Below, in pieces: positions 7,805-17,810 of a stretch of DNA of 64,000 bases. Numbering within the stretch: the first letter of the stretch is position 1; every line of letters starts with the position of its first letter. The notes below the pieces were generated by a model. That model had not been told where the DNA came from. It saw only the letters and a program-made list of their open reading frames with translations, and searched no databases. The stretch is from Prevotella melaninogenica ATCC 25845 (lineage in GTDB: Bacteria > Bacteroidota > Bacteroidia > Bacteroidales > Bacteroidaceae), in the NCBI RefSeq assembly GCF_000144405.1, contig NC_014370.1, positions 377,501 to 441,500 of the forward strand. The letters run 5' to 3'. Made by a program: the position numbers and the translations under genes.

Positions 7805-10111
7805 ATGACTTACGCTAATATTATTCTCCCCCTTCCTCTTGAAGGCTATTTTACGTATGGTGTACCCGATGCATTGGCATCTCGGGTGACAGCTGGTGTA
7901 CGAGTGTCTGTGCCTTTGGGAAAGAGTAAGATCTATGTGGGCATTGTTGCGGAATATCCTGTAAATATACCGAATCCATCGGAGAATGATGTTGTAGGCG
8001 GAAAGAAGATTACCTATAAGAATATCATAGATGTACTGGATAACACTCCTGTACTCTTACCACAGCAGCTAAAGCTGTGGCATTGGATATCCGATTACTA
8101 TATGTCGCCAATTGGGGATGTCTATAAGGCTGCATTGCCATCGGGACTGAAAGAGGAATACGGTTATCGACCACGAACAGAACTTTATATCCGATTAGCT
8201 GACAACTTACACCATGAAAGGACGCTCTCACTTATGATTGACTCTATGAAGCGTGCAGTGAAACAAGTGGAAGTCCTTATGGCTTATTTGCAATTGGCTG
8301 GTGTCGATGAAATGGCAGAAATTACACCAGAGACAGTACTGCGAGAGGTGACCAGAGAGGAGTTGATGAACGTTACTCATGCTTCTGTTGGTATTATTCG
8401 TGCTTTACAGGATAGGAAAATATTGGTTACCTATGAGAAGGAGGTCGGTAGATTGAACAGTGGAAAGCCATCACATCCAGAGAATATAAAACCTCTAAAC
8501 GAGGCACAGATTGAGGCTTATAATCAGATTCTTTTGCAAATGATGTCTCATCGTGTGACACTACTACATGGAGTGACCTCTTCTGGAAAGACGGAAATAT
8601 ACATCCATCTCATTCAGAAAGCCCTCAATGAGCATAAACAGGTGTTATACCTCTTGCCTGAGATTGCACTAACGGTTCAGATTACAGAACGTCTGAAGGC
8701 CGTTTTTGGTGATCGATTGGGAATTTATCATAGTAAGTATAGCGATGCGGAGCGTGTGGAAATATGGCATAAGCAGTTGTCTGATTCACCTTATGATGTA
8801 ATTTTAGGTGCAAGAAGTGCTATTTTTCTCCCATTTCATCGATTAGGTCTTGTCATTATAGATGAAGAACATGAGCAGAGTTTTAAGCAACAAGACCCTG
8901 CTCCTCGTTATCATGCTCGCTCGGCAGCGATAGTGTTGGCACAGATGTATCCTAATGCAAAGACGCTTTTGGGAACAGCTACACCCTCGATGGAAAGCTA
9001 TTACAATGCGAAACAAGGTAAGTATGGACTTGTTGAGTTGACACGCCGTTATAAAGATATCCAACTTCCCGAAATAGAGATTGTTGATATAAAGGATCTT
9101 TATCGTCGAAAGATGATGACAGGTCCCTTCTCTCCGCGTCTTCTCTCTGCTGTTCGTGAGGCTTTGGGGCGTGGCGAACAAGCTATTCTTTTTCAGAATC
9201 GACGTGGTTTTGCACCGATGGTGGAGTGTAGACAGTGCGGGTGGGTTCCAAAGTGTCCAGACTGTGATGTTTCGTTGACGTATCATAAGAACATGAACTA
9301 CCTCTCTTGCCACTATTGTGGTTATACGATGAAGGTGCCAGATGTTTGCCCTTGTTGTGAAAGTGAGGATATCCGTGGTCGTGGGTATGGTACGGAGAAG
9401 ATCGAAGATGAAATCCGTTATATCTTCCCAGAGGCTCGTATTGCGCGAATGGACCTTGATACAACTCGCACACGTAATGCTTATGAGCGTTTGATTAATG
9501 ACTTCTCTATAGGGAAGAGTAATCTTCTGATAGGTACGCAGATGATTTCAAAGGGTCTTGATTTTGATAAGGTTTCGGTCGTGGGAATCCTCAATGCAGA
9601 CTCAATGTTGAATTATCCTGACTTCCGTGCATACGAGCAAGCGTTTATGATGATGAGTCAAGTGAGTGGACGAGCAGGAAGAAAAGGCAGGCAGGGGTTG
9701 GTAATTCTTCAGACAAAGAGTCCAGATTTGCCTGTTATTCAGCAAGTGGTGCGTAATGATTATCAGTCGTTTTATTCCGACTTACTTACCGAGAGGCTGG
9801 AATTTCATTATCCTCCATTCTATCGACTTGTCTATGTCTATTTGAAGCATAGGGATGAAAACACGGTAAATTCAGCAGGTTTAGAATTAGGAAGTAGGCT
9901 CCGTGAAATCTTCAGTGACCGTGTGTTAGGTCCTGACAAACCTGCTGTAGCTCGAGTGAAGACCTTAAACATTAGAAAGATTATGCTAAAGTTGGAGAAT
10001 GGTATTGACTATTCTCGTGTTCGCCAGTATCTTCGTGGGGCCTTAGATGCCATGTTGAAGGACAAGAGATATGGTGCTCTTCAAGTGTATTACGACGTTG
10101 ATCCGCTATAG
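7805..10111 (+). CDS. priA: Primosomal protein N' (replication restart helicase PriA)
   Basis: A 768-residue DNA helicase that reloads the replisome at stalled forks. The N-terminal DNA-binding domain (YANIILPLPLEGYFTYGVP) is followed by a superfamily 2 helicase core with Walker A GVTSSGKTE (about residue 256) and a DEEH box (about 351). A zinc-binding insertion with eight cysteines in CxxC pairs lies at about residues 474-519 and the motif SQVSGRAGRKG follows. The start at 7805 (MTYANI) was preferred to the in-frame codon at 7772, because family members begin close to this motif. It forms a single-gene unit with its own promoter. Confidence 0.97.
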   Translation: MTYANIILPLPLEGYFTYGVPDALASRVTAGVRVSVPLGKSKIYVGIVAEYPVNIPNPSENDVVGGKKITYKNIIDVLDNTPVLLPQQLKLWHWISDYYMSPIGDVYKAALPSGLKEEYGYRPRTELYIRLADNLHHERTLSLMIDSMKRAVKQVEVLMAYLQLAGVDEMAEITPETVLREVTREELMNVTHASVGIIRALQDRKILVTYEKEVGRLNSGKPSHPENIKPLNEAQIEAYNQILLQMMSHRVTLLHGVTSSGKTEIYIHLIQKALNEHKQVLYLLPEIALTVQITERLKAVFGDRLGIYHSKYSDAERVEIWHKQLSDSPYDVILGARSAIFLPFHRLGLVIIDEEHEQSFKQQDPAPRYHARSAAIVLAQMYPNAKTLLGTATPSMESYYNAKQGKYGLVELTRRYKDIQLPEIEIVDIKDLYRRKMMTGPFSPRLLSAVREALGRGEQAILFQNRRGFAPMVECRQCGWVPKCPDCDVSLTYHKNMNYLSCHYCGYTMKVPDVCPCCESEDIRGRGYGTEKIEDEIRYIFPEARIARMDLDTTRTRNAYERLINDFSIGKSNLLIGTQMISKGLDFDKVSVVGILNADSMLNYPDFRAYEQAFMMMSQVSGRAGRKGRQGLVILQTKSPDLPVIQQVVRNDYQSFYSDLLTERLEFHYPPFYRLVYVYLKHRDENTVNSAGLELGSRLREIFSDRVLGPDKPAVARVKTLNIRKIMLKLENGIDYSRVRQYLRGALDAMLKDKRYGALQVYYDVDPL

Positions 10112-10606
10112 TCTTAGTTACTTATCTCTTTTCTAAAGTCTTATTCTCTAATTGGGCGGAACTTAATGTTAAGGTAGGGAATTAGCGGAAATTCCCTAAT
10201 TAGGTGTGATGTTTATCTGTCTTTTGCATATAACTTATTACCATATTATAGATTTTTGTAAACTATTTTCGTGCAGTTCAAAACTAATATATGGTCTTTT
10301 GGCTTCTAAAAGACGCCTAATTGACTTGCAATAGGTGCCCTTTTGAGTTCTAACTAACGCCCTTTTGAAGTCCAATTAAGCACCTTTTGTTTTGCTACTT
10401 TATAACTAATTGATTTACTGTTGGTTGCAAACCTGCTTTTTATATGTGTTTTTGCTGTTATTTATTGATGTCTTATTTGAAATTATGTAAGGATTTTTCA
10501 AACCCTTGTCTGCGGATTACTGTAGTAACGGAAGAACCTGTTTTCATATAAGATAAGGTATGAGAGGCATCTTTTATCTCATGTATTAATAGGTTTAAGA
10601 TGGATG
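10112..10606. other. Intergenic region with repeat copy
   Basis: About 495 bases between convergent genes with no credible coding sequence. It has a hairpin TAGGGAATT/AAATTCCCTA at 10175-10197 that lacks a T-run, and repeat family 1 copy B at 10254-10389. No clear terminator for priA was found. Confidence 0.55.
10254..10389 (+). repeat. 22-nt-unit palindromic repeat, family 1, copy B
   Basis: A conserved leader (TTTGTAAACTATTTTCGTGC) precedes four 22-nt units and a partial fifth. Units begin ATGGT, ACGCC, GTGCC and ACGCC, and the last begins AGCACC. The second unit (TAATTGACTTGCAATAG) is nearly the reverse complement of the third and fourth units (CTTTTGAAGTCCAATTA). It is the same element as copies at 13511 and 52813. 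Confidence 0.85.
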
Positions 10607-11140
10607 TTAGTCAAAGTAGGGGTAAAGTTCTTTAAAGCCTTCAACGATGTCGTTGATGAGATTGGAATTATCTTTTAATTGCTGTTTACATATTATCAAA
10701 TATGCACTCTTCATGAGGTTATAATGATGTTCAAACTCTTCTGAGTTAAAGTAAGTCTGCATATACCTACTATATACTCGGAATCTTTTTGTTTCAAGTT
10801 CAGACTCTCCAATAGAGTTAGCACCAATAAAGCCGAAAGAAGCTTTATCGTCTTTCCCAGAAACTTCTTTCATAATAGCCATACAAGTCTGTATACATTC
10901 TCTGGGCTCGTTAAGTCCCGTCAAGATATTATACTTCTTATCACTATTTCTATGTGCTTTTAGATGAAACTTGACGGCATAAAAATGTTGTGCATAAACC
11001 TCTACCCACACCCAATAAGTCTGATGACTTTTATAGGACTTAAACGAATACAAAAGTTTATAAAGTAAAAAGCCTTGAGGTCCATCCCAAGGCTCATCTA
11101 TTTTCTTCACAAATCTGTATGGATAATAACTCAGGCTCAT
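10607..11140 (-). CDS. Hypothetical protein, second gene of a two-gene unit
   Basis: A 177-residue soluble protein that I do not recognise. It is rich in Tyr, Phe and Lys and has no signal peptide or membrane segment. Visible features are a stretch reading FGFIGANSIGE followed by KRFRVYSRYMQTYF, and an acidic, Tyr-rich C-terminus. The start at 11140 (MSLSYYPYRF) lies 13 nt after the stop of the upstream small gene; in-frame starts at 11176 (TTG) and 11173 (ATG) would overlap that gene. The pairing of a small gene with a larger cytoplasmic one resembles a toxin-antitoxin module, but that is only an inference from layout. Confidence 0.75.
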   Translation of the reverse strand: MSLSYYPYRFVKKIDEPWDGPQGFLLYKLLYSFKSYKSHQTYWVWVEVYAQHFYAVKFHLKAHRNSDKKYNILTGLNEPRECIQTCMAIMKEVSGKDDKASFGFIGANSIGESELETKRFRVYSRYMQTYFNSEEFEHHYNLMKSAYLIICKQQLKDNSNLINDIVEGFKELYPYFD

Positions 11141-11153
11141 TTTTTGTAGATAT

Positions 11154-11357
11154 TTAAGTGTTGAGGTAAGCATCAATCTTCATTCTCTCAGCTTCCTCTT
11201 TTGGTACACGTACAAACCCATTCCCACTGAAGAGAACCTCTTTCTCTTCGGCAGATAAGTATCTTGCTATCCTTTGCAAGCTTTCTAATTTCTTTTTCTC
11301 TTGGTATGCTTGTTTAGAAGCAATCTTTGAAGCAAGTGTTGATATTGTTGTTCCCAT
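11154..11357 (-). CDS. Small hypothetical protein, first gene of a two-gene unit
   Basis: A 67-residue, highly charged, mostly helical protein (TLASKIASKQAYQEKKKLE and then RIARYLSAEEKEVLFSGNG). The ATG at 11357 follows a purine-rich ribosome-binding stretch (GGAAAGGA), which supports it over the longer frame from 11408. There is no membrane segment. It is followed at once by the 177-residue gene and probably co-transcribed with it. The size and charge would suit an antitoxin or small regulator; no family could be named. Confidence 0.7.
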   Translation of the reverse strand: MGTTISTLASKIASKQAYQEKKKLESLQRIARYLSAEEKEVLFSGNGFVRVPKEEAERMKIDAYLNT

Positions 11358-11435
11358 AAACTTATTCCTTTCCGCTGCAAATATATGAATATTAGTTGAA
11401 AACGACAAGTAATTGTGATGAAATTATAAAAGTTT

Positions 11436-11466
11436 AGAGGCAGTCAGAATCACTCTGACTGCCTCT
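11436..11466 (-). terminator. Rho-independent terminator of the OmpP1 gene
   Basis: A perfect 12-bp stem, AGAGGCAGTCAG with CTGACTGCCTCT, closes on a 7-nt loop. Read on the minus strand it is followed by AAACTTTTATAATTT, so it serves the gene ending at 11508. Confidence 0.85.
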
Positions 11467-11507
11467 TAATGGTATTAGTTGTGGAAAACGGTAGATTTAT
11501 TTGTGGC

Positions 11508-13193
11508 TTAGAAATCAATATCAAGTCCTACACCGAGTACCTTATTGGTACGAGTGAAGATATCGGTGTTTTTGGTTGCGAGAGTCTTAGGCTGCATTGT
11601 TACAGTACCATCAGGCTGTGTCACCTGCTCCTGACCTGCTTCGATAGCATCATTGTATTCCTTCTTGAAGTTTGAATAGTTGGTAAAGAAGTAAGCAATG
11701 TTGAGATGAGCGTTCTTTGCAACCTTAATCTTTGCACCGAAACCGAAGCTGTAACTGCTCGTTACGAAGCTAAGATCGGTCAGGTATTTACCATCGCCAA
11801 GTCCGTAGAGCGTACGCTGGCCACCTGCGCTGACTGTCACTGAAGGGTTGATATCCCACTCAACACCAGCAAGGAACTCTTGTGTGTTATGCTTAAGGAA
11901 GCGCTGCTTGTCATTGTCCATGCGTGCATCCTTATCGAAGTAGTGGTTATATCCTGCCATAACACGGAGGTTCTTCAGTACTTCATACTGTGCACCGAGT
12001 GCAAGAATACCTGGAATATCGTTTGGTGTGTTCACGCCATTCTCGTACTTTTTGGTGTCATCACGCTTTGTGTTGTTCTCAATATTGAACTTTGTGGTAA
12101 ACTCATAGCGTGCAGCAAAGTTCCATTTGCCAGTGCGGTAGTCAATACCGAGGATTGGAGTGATACCCCATCCGCGCTGAGAAACCTCTAAATAGCGGTC
12201 TTTTACCTTTTCTTTGCTACTTTCTAACTTGTCTGCACCTGCGCGAACGAGCTTTGCACCAGCTGTTGCCTTCTGTGCTCCAACCGCGTATTGGTCTGCT
12301 GCAGCCTGTAACTGAGCCTTTGTTGTAGGATCGGTAGCTTTATCAGCTTGTGCACGAAGAGCATCTGCTTGAGTCTGTGCAGCAACAGCCTGTGTTTGCA
12401 ATGCACTTGCCTTTTCATTCAAAGCGTTAACCTTTGATTGGAAATAGTCGTAGAGATTCTGGTTGTTTCCACCCACATTTGCTGAAATGTTGGTGATACT
12501 ACCTTGGTATTTGTTGTAGATATAATTGAAACGAGCACCACCAAATACAGAGAGATTCTCGTTAATCTTATAAGCAACACCGAGTTGGAGACCGAAGTTA
12601 TACTGTTGACCGCTCATATAGCTTTGAAGGCTGTAGGTCGTTGCAGGCGTTTCCTGCTGTCCAAGTAGTGCCGCAAAGGTAGGCAATTGCTGGTTGATAA
12701 GTGCAGGGAGGAGCGATACTGGACGTTCAAATGTAGGAAGACCGTCGTTGAATGCAGCCTTACCACCGCCTCCAGTCAAACCAAATCCAGCTTGAAAACT
12801 CCATTTATCTTTATTATATGCCACCTGGAAAGATGGAAGGATAGGCACAGAAGCCTTACCTTGATAGAACTTACTACCATCAGTTGTATTGCCACCATTC
12901 AGCTTGAATGGATACTCATAAGGAGTATTAGCTAATGCAGGCACACTGAAAGTAGATGTTATCTCACGTGTCTGATATACGTTCTGGAAGTTAAGAGAGA
13001 GATGAAAACCTTGGTCAAGGAAAGCTACACCAGCAGGGTTAAAGTAAACACCGTCAATACCAATAGCACCTACACGTGCAAAGTTACGGTTAAATGCGAT
13101 GCTCTGATTGGTGTTTGTAAGCAATCCTCCGGCTTGTGTTGTTGTTGCCATTGCGAGTAATGCAGCTGCAAGGACAGTCTTCTGATACTTCAT
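11508..13193 (-). CDS. OmpP1/FadL family outer membrane transporter with coiled-coil insert
   Basis: A 561-residue outer-membrane protein of the OmpP1/FadL/TodX family, which import long-chain fatty acids or other hydrophobic compounds. The start at 13193 gives a signal peptide (MKYQKTVLAAALL to TTQAGG); just after it comes the typical N-terminal region with GAIGIDGVYFNPAGVAFL. The barrel is interrupted at about residues 245-335 by an Ala/Gln-rich helical stretch (for example ALQTQAVAAQTQADALRAQ) that looks like a coiled coil and is unusual for FadL. The protein ends with VGLDIDF, an outer-membrane-type C-terminus. It has its own promoter and terminator. Confidence 0.9.
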   Translation of the reverse strand: MKYQKTVLAAALLAMATTTQAGGLLTNTNQSIAFNRNFARVGAIGIDGVYFNPAGVAFLDQGFHLSLNFQNVYQTREITSTFSVPALANTPYEYPFKLNGGNTTDGSKFYQGKASVPILPSFQVAYNKDKWSFQAGFGLTGGGGKAAFNDGLPTFERPVSLLPALINQQLPTFAALLGQQETPATTYSLQSYMSGQQYNFGLQLGVAYKINENLSVFGGARFNYIYNKYQGSITNISANVGGNNQNLYDYFQSKVNALNEKASALQTQAVAAQTQADALRAQADKATDPTTKAQLQAAADQYAVGAQKATAGAKLVRAGADKLESSKEKVKDRYLEVSQRGWGITPILGIDYRTGKWNFAARYEFTTKFNIENNTKRDDTKKYENGVNTPNDIPGILALGAQYEVLKNLRVMAGYNHYFDKDARMDNDKQRFLKHNTQEFLAGVEWDINPSVTVSAGGQRTLYGLGDGKYLTDLSFVTSSYSFGFGAKIKVAKNAHLNIAYFFTNYSNFKKEYNDAIEAGQEQVTQPDGTVTMQPKTLATKNTDIFTRTNKVLGVGLDIDF

Positions 13194-13235
13194 TGTTGAT
13201 TCGTAAGTGTATATAAAACTTATATATTTTGGTTG

Positions 13236-13267
13236 CAAAGTTATGAATATTGTTCTAAACTTCCAAA
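13236..13267 (-). promoter_or_regulatory. Bacteroidetes-type promoter for the OmpP1 gene
   Basis: Read on the minus strand, TTTG at 13267-13264 is followed after exactly 20 nt by TAACTTTG (13243-13236), a full match to the -33/-7 consensus. The start codon lies 43 nt downstream. Confidence 0.85.
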
Positions 13268-13510
13268 TTTTCGTTTGTTTTTTCTCATTTTTAGTTAAAA
13301 TGTGCAGCGTTAATTAGGTAGTAAAAGGGCTGAAATAAGGTTATGTCGTTAAATGAATAGAATGGGAATAGAAGAAAGACTTATCTATATGCAGGGTATT
13401 ACTATCCCATATTAGATGGTCTTGCAGAGAATGATAAGCTAAAAGATAAAAACGATTTGATACTATGTCTATCTGTTTCCTACAAATAACTTGATTCCTA
13501 CATCACAGGT

Positions 13511-13647
13511 GTTTGTAAACTATTTTTATGCGACTCAAAACCAATACATGCTCTTTTGGCTTTTTAAAGATGCCTAATTGACTTGCAAAAGATGCCCTTT
13601 TGGAGTCTAATTAACGCCCTTTTGAAGTCCAATTAAGCACCTTTTGA
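13511..13647 (+). repeat. 22-nt-unit palindromic repeat, family 1, copy C
   Basis: The leader GTTTGTAAACTATTTTTATG is followed by four 22-nt units beginning ATGCT, ATGCC, ATGCC and ACGCC, and a partial unit beginning AGCACCTTTTG. In the second unit TAATTGACTTGCAAAAG pairs with CTTTTGGAGTCTAATTA of the third, leaving the pentamer as loop. The 3' flank to about 13710 (CTTGATAGCGAATAACTTACA) is also shared with copy A. Confidence 0.85.
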
Positions 13648-13954
13648 AATGGAGTTTCGCAAATGCTTGATAGCGAATAACTTACAAAGGTGTTGTTAAT
13701 ACTCGTTTTTAGCCTTATTTCCTGTCTTTTTATGACTTGTTTTGTAAAGAAAATTCTAAAGTCTTAAACACTAAAGTATCAAAGAAAACAGGCTAATAAC
13801 CTCCGCTTTCTCTATGTATCGACGGCGCCTTCGTTCCTTCTATTACTTTTTAAATCTTCCTCCGTGTTTTCCTTCTTTCTATGTGGCATCATGTCAAAGT
13901 TCTAAGCTTAAGAGGTAAGCCTTATCATTTCAAATGATTGAAGCTCCTAAAAAG

Positions 13955-13995
13955 AAACCCCACTATGTTACTATTGTTGTAACTTAGTGAGGTCT
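13955..13995 (-). terminator. Rho-independent terminator of the HD-domain gene
   Basis: On the minus strand AGACCTCACTAAGTTAC pairs imperfectly with GTAACATAGTGGGGTTT across a 7-nt loop and is followed by a run of T (TTTCTTTTT). Confidence 0.8.
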
Positions 13996-14066
13996 CTTGG
14001 CGTTTATGTATCTTCCTTTTGGAAAGGAAGGGGAGAGGAGTCAGCCTTGTGGTTGTCCTCAAGCTT

Positions 14067-16118
14067 CTATACTTTCAACTGTGGGTACTGAATACGAGTA
14101 TGATACATCGCTTTCAGACGTTCGATAAGTACAGCCTTAGCAGCGGTGATGTCACGGAATGTGATAGGACAATCCGTGAAGTTTCCATCAGCAACTTGAC
14201 CATCAATGAGTCGGTTTACTAATCCACTGATACTCTCTTCGGTGTATTCCTGTAGAGAACGTGAAGCAGCTTCGACGGTATCACTCATCATAAGAATAGC
14301 CTGTTCGCGTGTGAAAGGATTTGGTCCAGGGTAACGGAATAAGTCTTCGTTGACCTCCTCATCTGGATGTTCATTCTTGTAGTGTATGTAGAAATACTTA
14401 GCAAGTCCAGCACCATGATGGGTGGTAATAAACTCCTTAATCTCACGTGGGAGGTTGTATTTTTCTGCAAGTTTCAGACCTTCCGTCACATGGCTGATGA
14501 TGATACGTGCGCTCTCAAGGTCGTTTAGCTTGTCATGTGGGTTGATGCCTGCCTGATTCTCGGTAAAGAATGCAGGGTTGAGCATCTTGCCAATGTCATG
14601 ATAGAGCGCACCAGTACGTACCAACTGGCCCTTTGCGCCGATTCTACTGGCTATTTCTGTGGCAAGATTACCAACCGTGATAGAGTGCTGGAAGGTACCA
14701 GGAGCAACCTCACTGAGTCGGCGTAGCAGTTCATTGTTTGTGTTTGACAACTCAAACATTGTTACGGTAGATACGAAGCCGAAAGTCTTCTCGATGACCA
14801 ACATCAGTGGATAGGTAAAGAGAAGGAAGAAGCCATTGACAGCAAAGTGGTAATACATGGTGCGATCAAGCTTCGAGAAATCGTCTGCCTGTATGAGTTG
14901 GAGCGATAAGTACACTGCTGCTGAGGCAATTGTGACAAGGAGTGCGGTAAGGAAGATTTGACTTCTCTTTGATAATTCGCGCAAAGAATAAATCGCCACG
15001 AGGCCAGCAACAAACTGTACGATAATGAATTCGTATTGATATTTGACAGCCACCGCACAGATAAGTACCATTGTCATGTGTCCTATGAAGGATGTTCGTG
15101 AGTCCATAAACACACGGAAGAATATCGGAGCCATACTGAATGGAAGGATATACACACTCAGAATGTTATGCTCCATCATTAAGGATGTGAGGATAGGATA
15201 GATGACTATCATCACATAAAGTAGTGAGATGGAACGTGGTTTATTAAAATAATCTTTTCTGAAAAGTGCCAAGTAGAGTGTGAAAAGGCAAATGAAGATT
15301 AAGACGTAGATGGTCTGCCCGATGAAGGTAGATGTTATCTCGTCTTCAGTAGCCTTGCGCTTCTCCATTGCTTGTTCAAAGGAATTAAGCACACGATAGG
15401 TCTTTGCATCGACAATGTCACCACGGTCGATGATGCGTTGTCCCTCCAGTACCATGCCTGAAGCCTGCGGAATAAGACTTAGCATGTCGTTCATCTCCGT
15501 CTCACTACGGTCTTTGTCATAGACAAGGTTTGCCTCTATGTAGTCGTTAAGATTACATTGCTGAAGTATGGAACGCTTCGGACCTAACAAAGGGTCCATG
15601 AAAAGCTGCTCATAGGCACCAAGGGTAGAGTAGGTCTTATTAATAGGCACACTTACTGCCTGCTTACCAGTTACGACACGGATATAATGGTTACTGTCCT
15701 TGGCAAGTGTAGAGTACTGTTGTGGATCAATGACTCCAGCCTCATAGATTTCGTGTAGCCGGTGGGCAATCGCATCGATATAGTCTTTTGACAAGCCTGG
15801 TATACCATCCTTGTATGCCTGCTTAAACTGTTCAATCTTCTTCTGTTCAACCGTTTGGTTAATGTTGTAATAAGGCTGGAAATGCTTTGTGATAGAGTCT
15901 TTCTCAACCTTCAACGCAGCATCAGTCTTAAAGATAGGGAAGTCAAACTTAGCAATCAACTGTCCGTACATCCATGGTTTTCCTTCGTCATAATGGAAAA
16001 GTTTACCTTGTGTACGGGGTAAAAATAGCACTATCAAAACGACGGCAACGATGATCAAGGCTACTCTTGAGACCATATTCCGCCAATAGGGGTTGCTTAT
16101 GTTTTTGAATCTTATCAT
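14067..16118 (-). CDS. 7TM HD-domain phosphohydrolase (PgpH-like c-di-AMP phosphodiesterase)
   Basis: A 683-residue membrane protein. One N-terminal transmembrane helix (about residues 14-30) is followed by an extracytoplasmic 7TMR-HDED domain (about 40-270), a bundle of seven membrane helices (about 275-460), and a cytoplasmic HD domain with HSITVGNLA and the metal-binding motif YHDIGKM (about residue 506), then [11 protein letters not shown] and TTHHG. This is the domain order of PgpH/YqfF, known to hydrolyse cyclic di-AMP in Firmicutes. Activity here is inferred from the family. It is transcribed divergently from gltX. Confidence 0.92.
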   Translation of the reverse strand: MIRFKNISNPYWRNMVSRVALIIVAVVLIVLFLPRTQGKLFHYDEGKPWMYGQLIAKFDFPIFKTDAALKVEKDSITKHFQPYYNINQTVEQKKIEQFKQAYKDGIPGLSKDYIDAIAHRLHEIYEAGVIDPQQYSTLAKDSNHYIRVVTGKQAVSVPINKTYSTLGAYEQLFMDPLLGPKRSILQQCNLNDYIEANLVYDKDRSETEMNDMLSLIPQASGMVLEGQRIIDRGDIVDAKTYRVLNSFEQAMEKRKATEDEITSTFIGQTIYVLIFICLFTLYLALFRKDYFNKPRSISLLYVMIVIYPILTSLMMEHNILSVYILPFSMAPIFFRVFMDSRTSFIGHMTMVLICAVAVKYQYEFIIVQFVAGLVAIYSLRELSKRSQIFLTALLVTIASAAVYLSLQLIQADDFSKLDRTMYYHFAVNGFFLLFTYPLMLVIEKTFGFVSTVTMFELSNTNNELLRRLSEVAPGTFQHSITVGNLATEIASRIGAKGQLVRTGALYHDIGKMLNPAFFTENQAGINPHDKLNDLESARIIISHVTEGLKLAEKYNLPREIKEFITTHHGAGLAKYFYIHYKNEHPDEEVNEDLFRYPGPNPFTREQAILMMSDTVEAASRSLQEYTEESISGLVNRLIDGQVADGNFTDCPITFRDITAAKAVLIERLKAMYHTRIQYPQLKV

Positions 16119-16227
16119 CTTATATATTGTTTCGTAAATGTTATAACAAGCTGTTGTTACTTGTTGCGTAATCCTCTAACAACTTGCGAAAATACTAAAA
16201 ATATAGCGGATAGTCAAAAAAAAGCAT

Positions 16228-16235
16228 TAATTTTG
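16228..16235 (+). promoter_or_regulatory. Possible -7 box for gltX
   Basis: TAATTTTG fits TAnnTTTG 24 nt before the gltX start. The -33 region is a weak match, so this is tentative. Confidence 0.4.
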
Positions 16236-16259
16236 CAGGAAAATATAATATTTAAGACA

Positions 16260-17777
16260 ATGGCAGAAAGAAATGTGAGAGTGCGTTTTGCTCCAAGTCC
16301 AACAGGTCCTTTGCATATTGGTGGTGTGCGTACTGCTTTGTATAACTACCTTTTCGCTCGTCAACATGGCGGCAAACTTATCTTCCGTATTGAAGACACA
16401 GACTCTAATCGTTTTGTTCCTGGGGCAGAGGAATATATCCTTGACTCTTTTGATTGGTTAGGTATTAAGTTTGATGAGGGTGTTAGCTTTGGTGGCGAAC
16501 ATGGTCCTTATCGTCAGAGTGAACGTCGAGATATTTATAAAAAGTACGTCAATCAGCTTTTAGAAGCTGGTAAGGCATATATTGCTTTTGATACACCAGA
16601 GGAGTTGGATGCGAAGCGTAAGGAAATTGAAAACTTCCAGTACGACGCACACACTCGTCTACAGATGCGTAACTCTTTGACAATGTCAAAGGAGGAAGTT
16701 GAAAGTCTGATAGAAGATGGTCAACAATATGTTGTTCGTTTCAAGATAGAACCCGGAGAGGAAGTTCATGTTAATGATATTATTCGTGGTGATGTTTGCA
16801 TCAAGAGTGATATCCTTGATGATAAAGTTTTGTTTAAGAGCGCAGACGAATTACCAACTTATCACCTTGCAAACATCGTTGATGACCACTTGATGGAAAT
16901 CTCTCACGTTATTCGTGGTGAGGAGTGGTTGCCAAGTGCACCGTTACATGTGTTGCTTTATCGTGCTTTTGGCTGGGAAGATAGCATGCCACGCTTTGCC
17001 CATCTGCCTTTGTTGTTGAAGCCAGAGGGTAAGGGTAAGCTCAGTAAACGTGATGGTGACCGCCTTGGTTTCCCTGTGTTCCCATTGGAGTGGCACGACC
17101 CTAAGACAGGTGAAGTAAGTTCAGGCTACCGTGAGAGTGGCTATTTCCCAGAGGCAGTAGTCAACTTCTTGGCACTTTTGGGCTGGAACCCTGGTACAGA
17201 GCAGGAACTCTTCTCGCTTGAGGAACTTGTAGAAGCATTCGATATCACGAAGTGTTCAAAGAGTGGAGCTAAGTTTGACTATCAAAAGGGTATGTGGTTT
17301 AACCACGAATACATCCTCCAAAAGTCTGATGATGAGATAGCACAACTCTTTGCACCAATCGTAGCTAATAATGGCATCGAGGCTACTATGGAGCAGGTAA
17401 CACAGGTTGTACACATGATGAAAGACCGTGTTAGCTTCGTGAAAGAACTTTGGGAGCTTTGCTCTTTCTTCTTCATTGCACCAACAAGCTATGATGAGAA
17501 GACTGTTAAGAAACGTTGGAAGGAATATTCTGCACAGCAGATGAGCGAGCTTGCTGATGTCTTGGAGGGAATAGAAGACTTCAGTGTTGAAGGTCAGGAA
17601 CCTATTGTTTTGAAGTGGGTAGAGAACAAAGGTTATAAGCTTGGTGATATCATGAACGCATTCCGACTCACCCTTGTTGGTATTGGTAAGGGTCCCGGAA
17701 TGTTCGATATATCTGCTTTCCTTGGCAAAGAGGAAACCTTGAAGCGTATGCACAAGGCTATTGAGGTGTTGGGATAA
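16260..17777 (+). CDS. gltX: Glutamate--tRNA ligase
   Basis: A 505-residue class I aminoacyl-tRNA synthetase that charges tRNA-Glu. The start at 16260 ([16 protein letters not shown]) follows the conserved family N-terminus; the frame extends to 16161 but that part shows no conservation. The HIGH-type motif is PLHIGG at about residue 17, and the KMSKS-type motif is KLSKRDG at about residue 259. The C-terminal helical anticodon-binding part completes a normal length. It leads a run of gltX, waaA, a zinc-ribbon gene and trpS, with short spacings. Confidence 0.97.
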   Translation: MAERNVRVRFAPSPTGPLHIGGVRTALYNYLFARQHGGKLIFRIEDTDSNRFVPGAEEYILDSFDWLGIKFDEGVSFGGEHGPYRQSERRDIYKKYVNQLLEAGKAYIAFDTPEELDAKRKEIENFQYDAHTRLQMRNSLTMSKEEVESLIEDGQQYVVRFKIEPGEEVHVNDIIRGDVCIKSDILDDKVLFKSADELPTYHLANIVDDHLMEISHVIRGEEWLPSAPLHVLLYRAFGWEDSMPRFAHLPLLLKPEGKGKLSKRDGDRLGFPVFPLEWHDPKTGEVSSGYRESGYFPEAVVNFLALLGWNPGTEQELFSLEELVEAFDITKCSKSGAKFDYQKGMWFNHEYILQKSDDEIAQLFAPIVANNGIEATMEQVTQVVHMMKDRVSFVKELWELCSFFFIAPTSYDEKTVKKRWKEYSAQQMSELADVLEGIEDFSVEGQEPIVLKWVENKGYKLGDIMNAFRLTLVGIGKGPGMFDISAFLGKEETLKRMHKAIEVLG

Positions 17778-17810
17778 GCACCTTGAAAGGCTAAATTAAT
17801 TGAGCCGAGT

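Larger units (their letters stand above)
13268..14066. other. Long intergenic region with repeat copy
   Basis: Roughly 800 bases without a credible gene. It carries repeat family 1 copy C (13511-13647) with its 3' flank, and the terminator of the HD-domain gene at 13955-13995. Nothing else was recognised. Confidence 0.6.

Noticed and set aside
8843-9313. A 156-codon open frame antisense to priA
   Set aside because: It overlaps conserved helicase motifs entirely and shows no coding character.
13533-13647. A CRISPR array from the 22-nt units
   Set aside because: Units are contiguous with no unique spacers, diverge from each other, and no cas genes are in the window.
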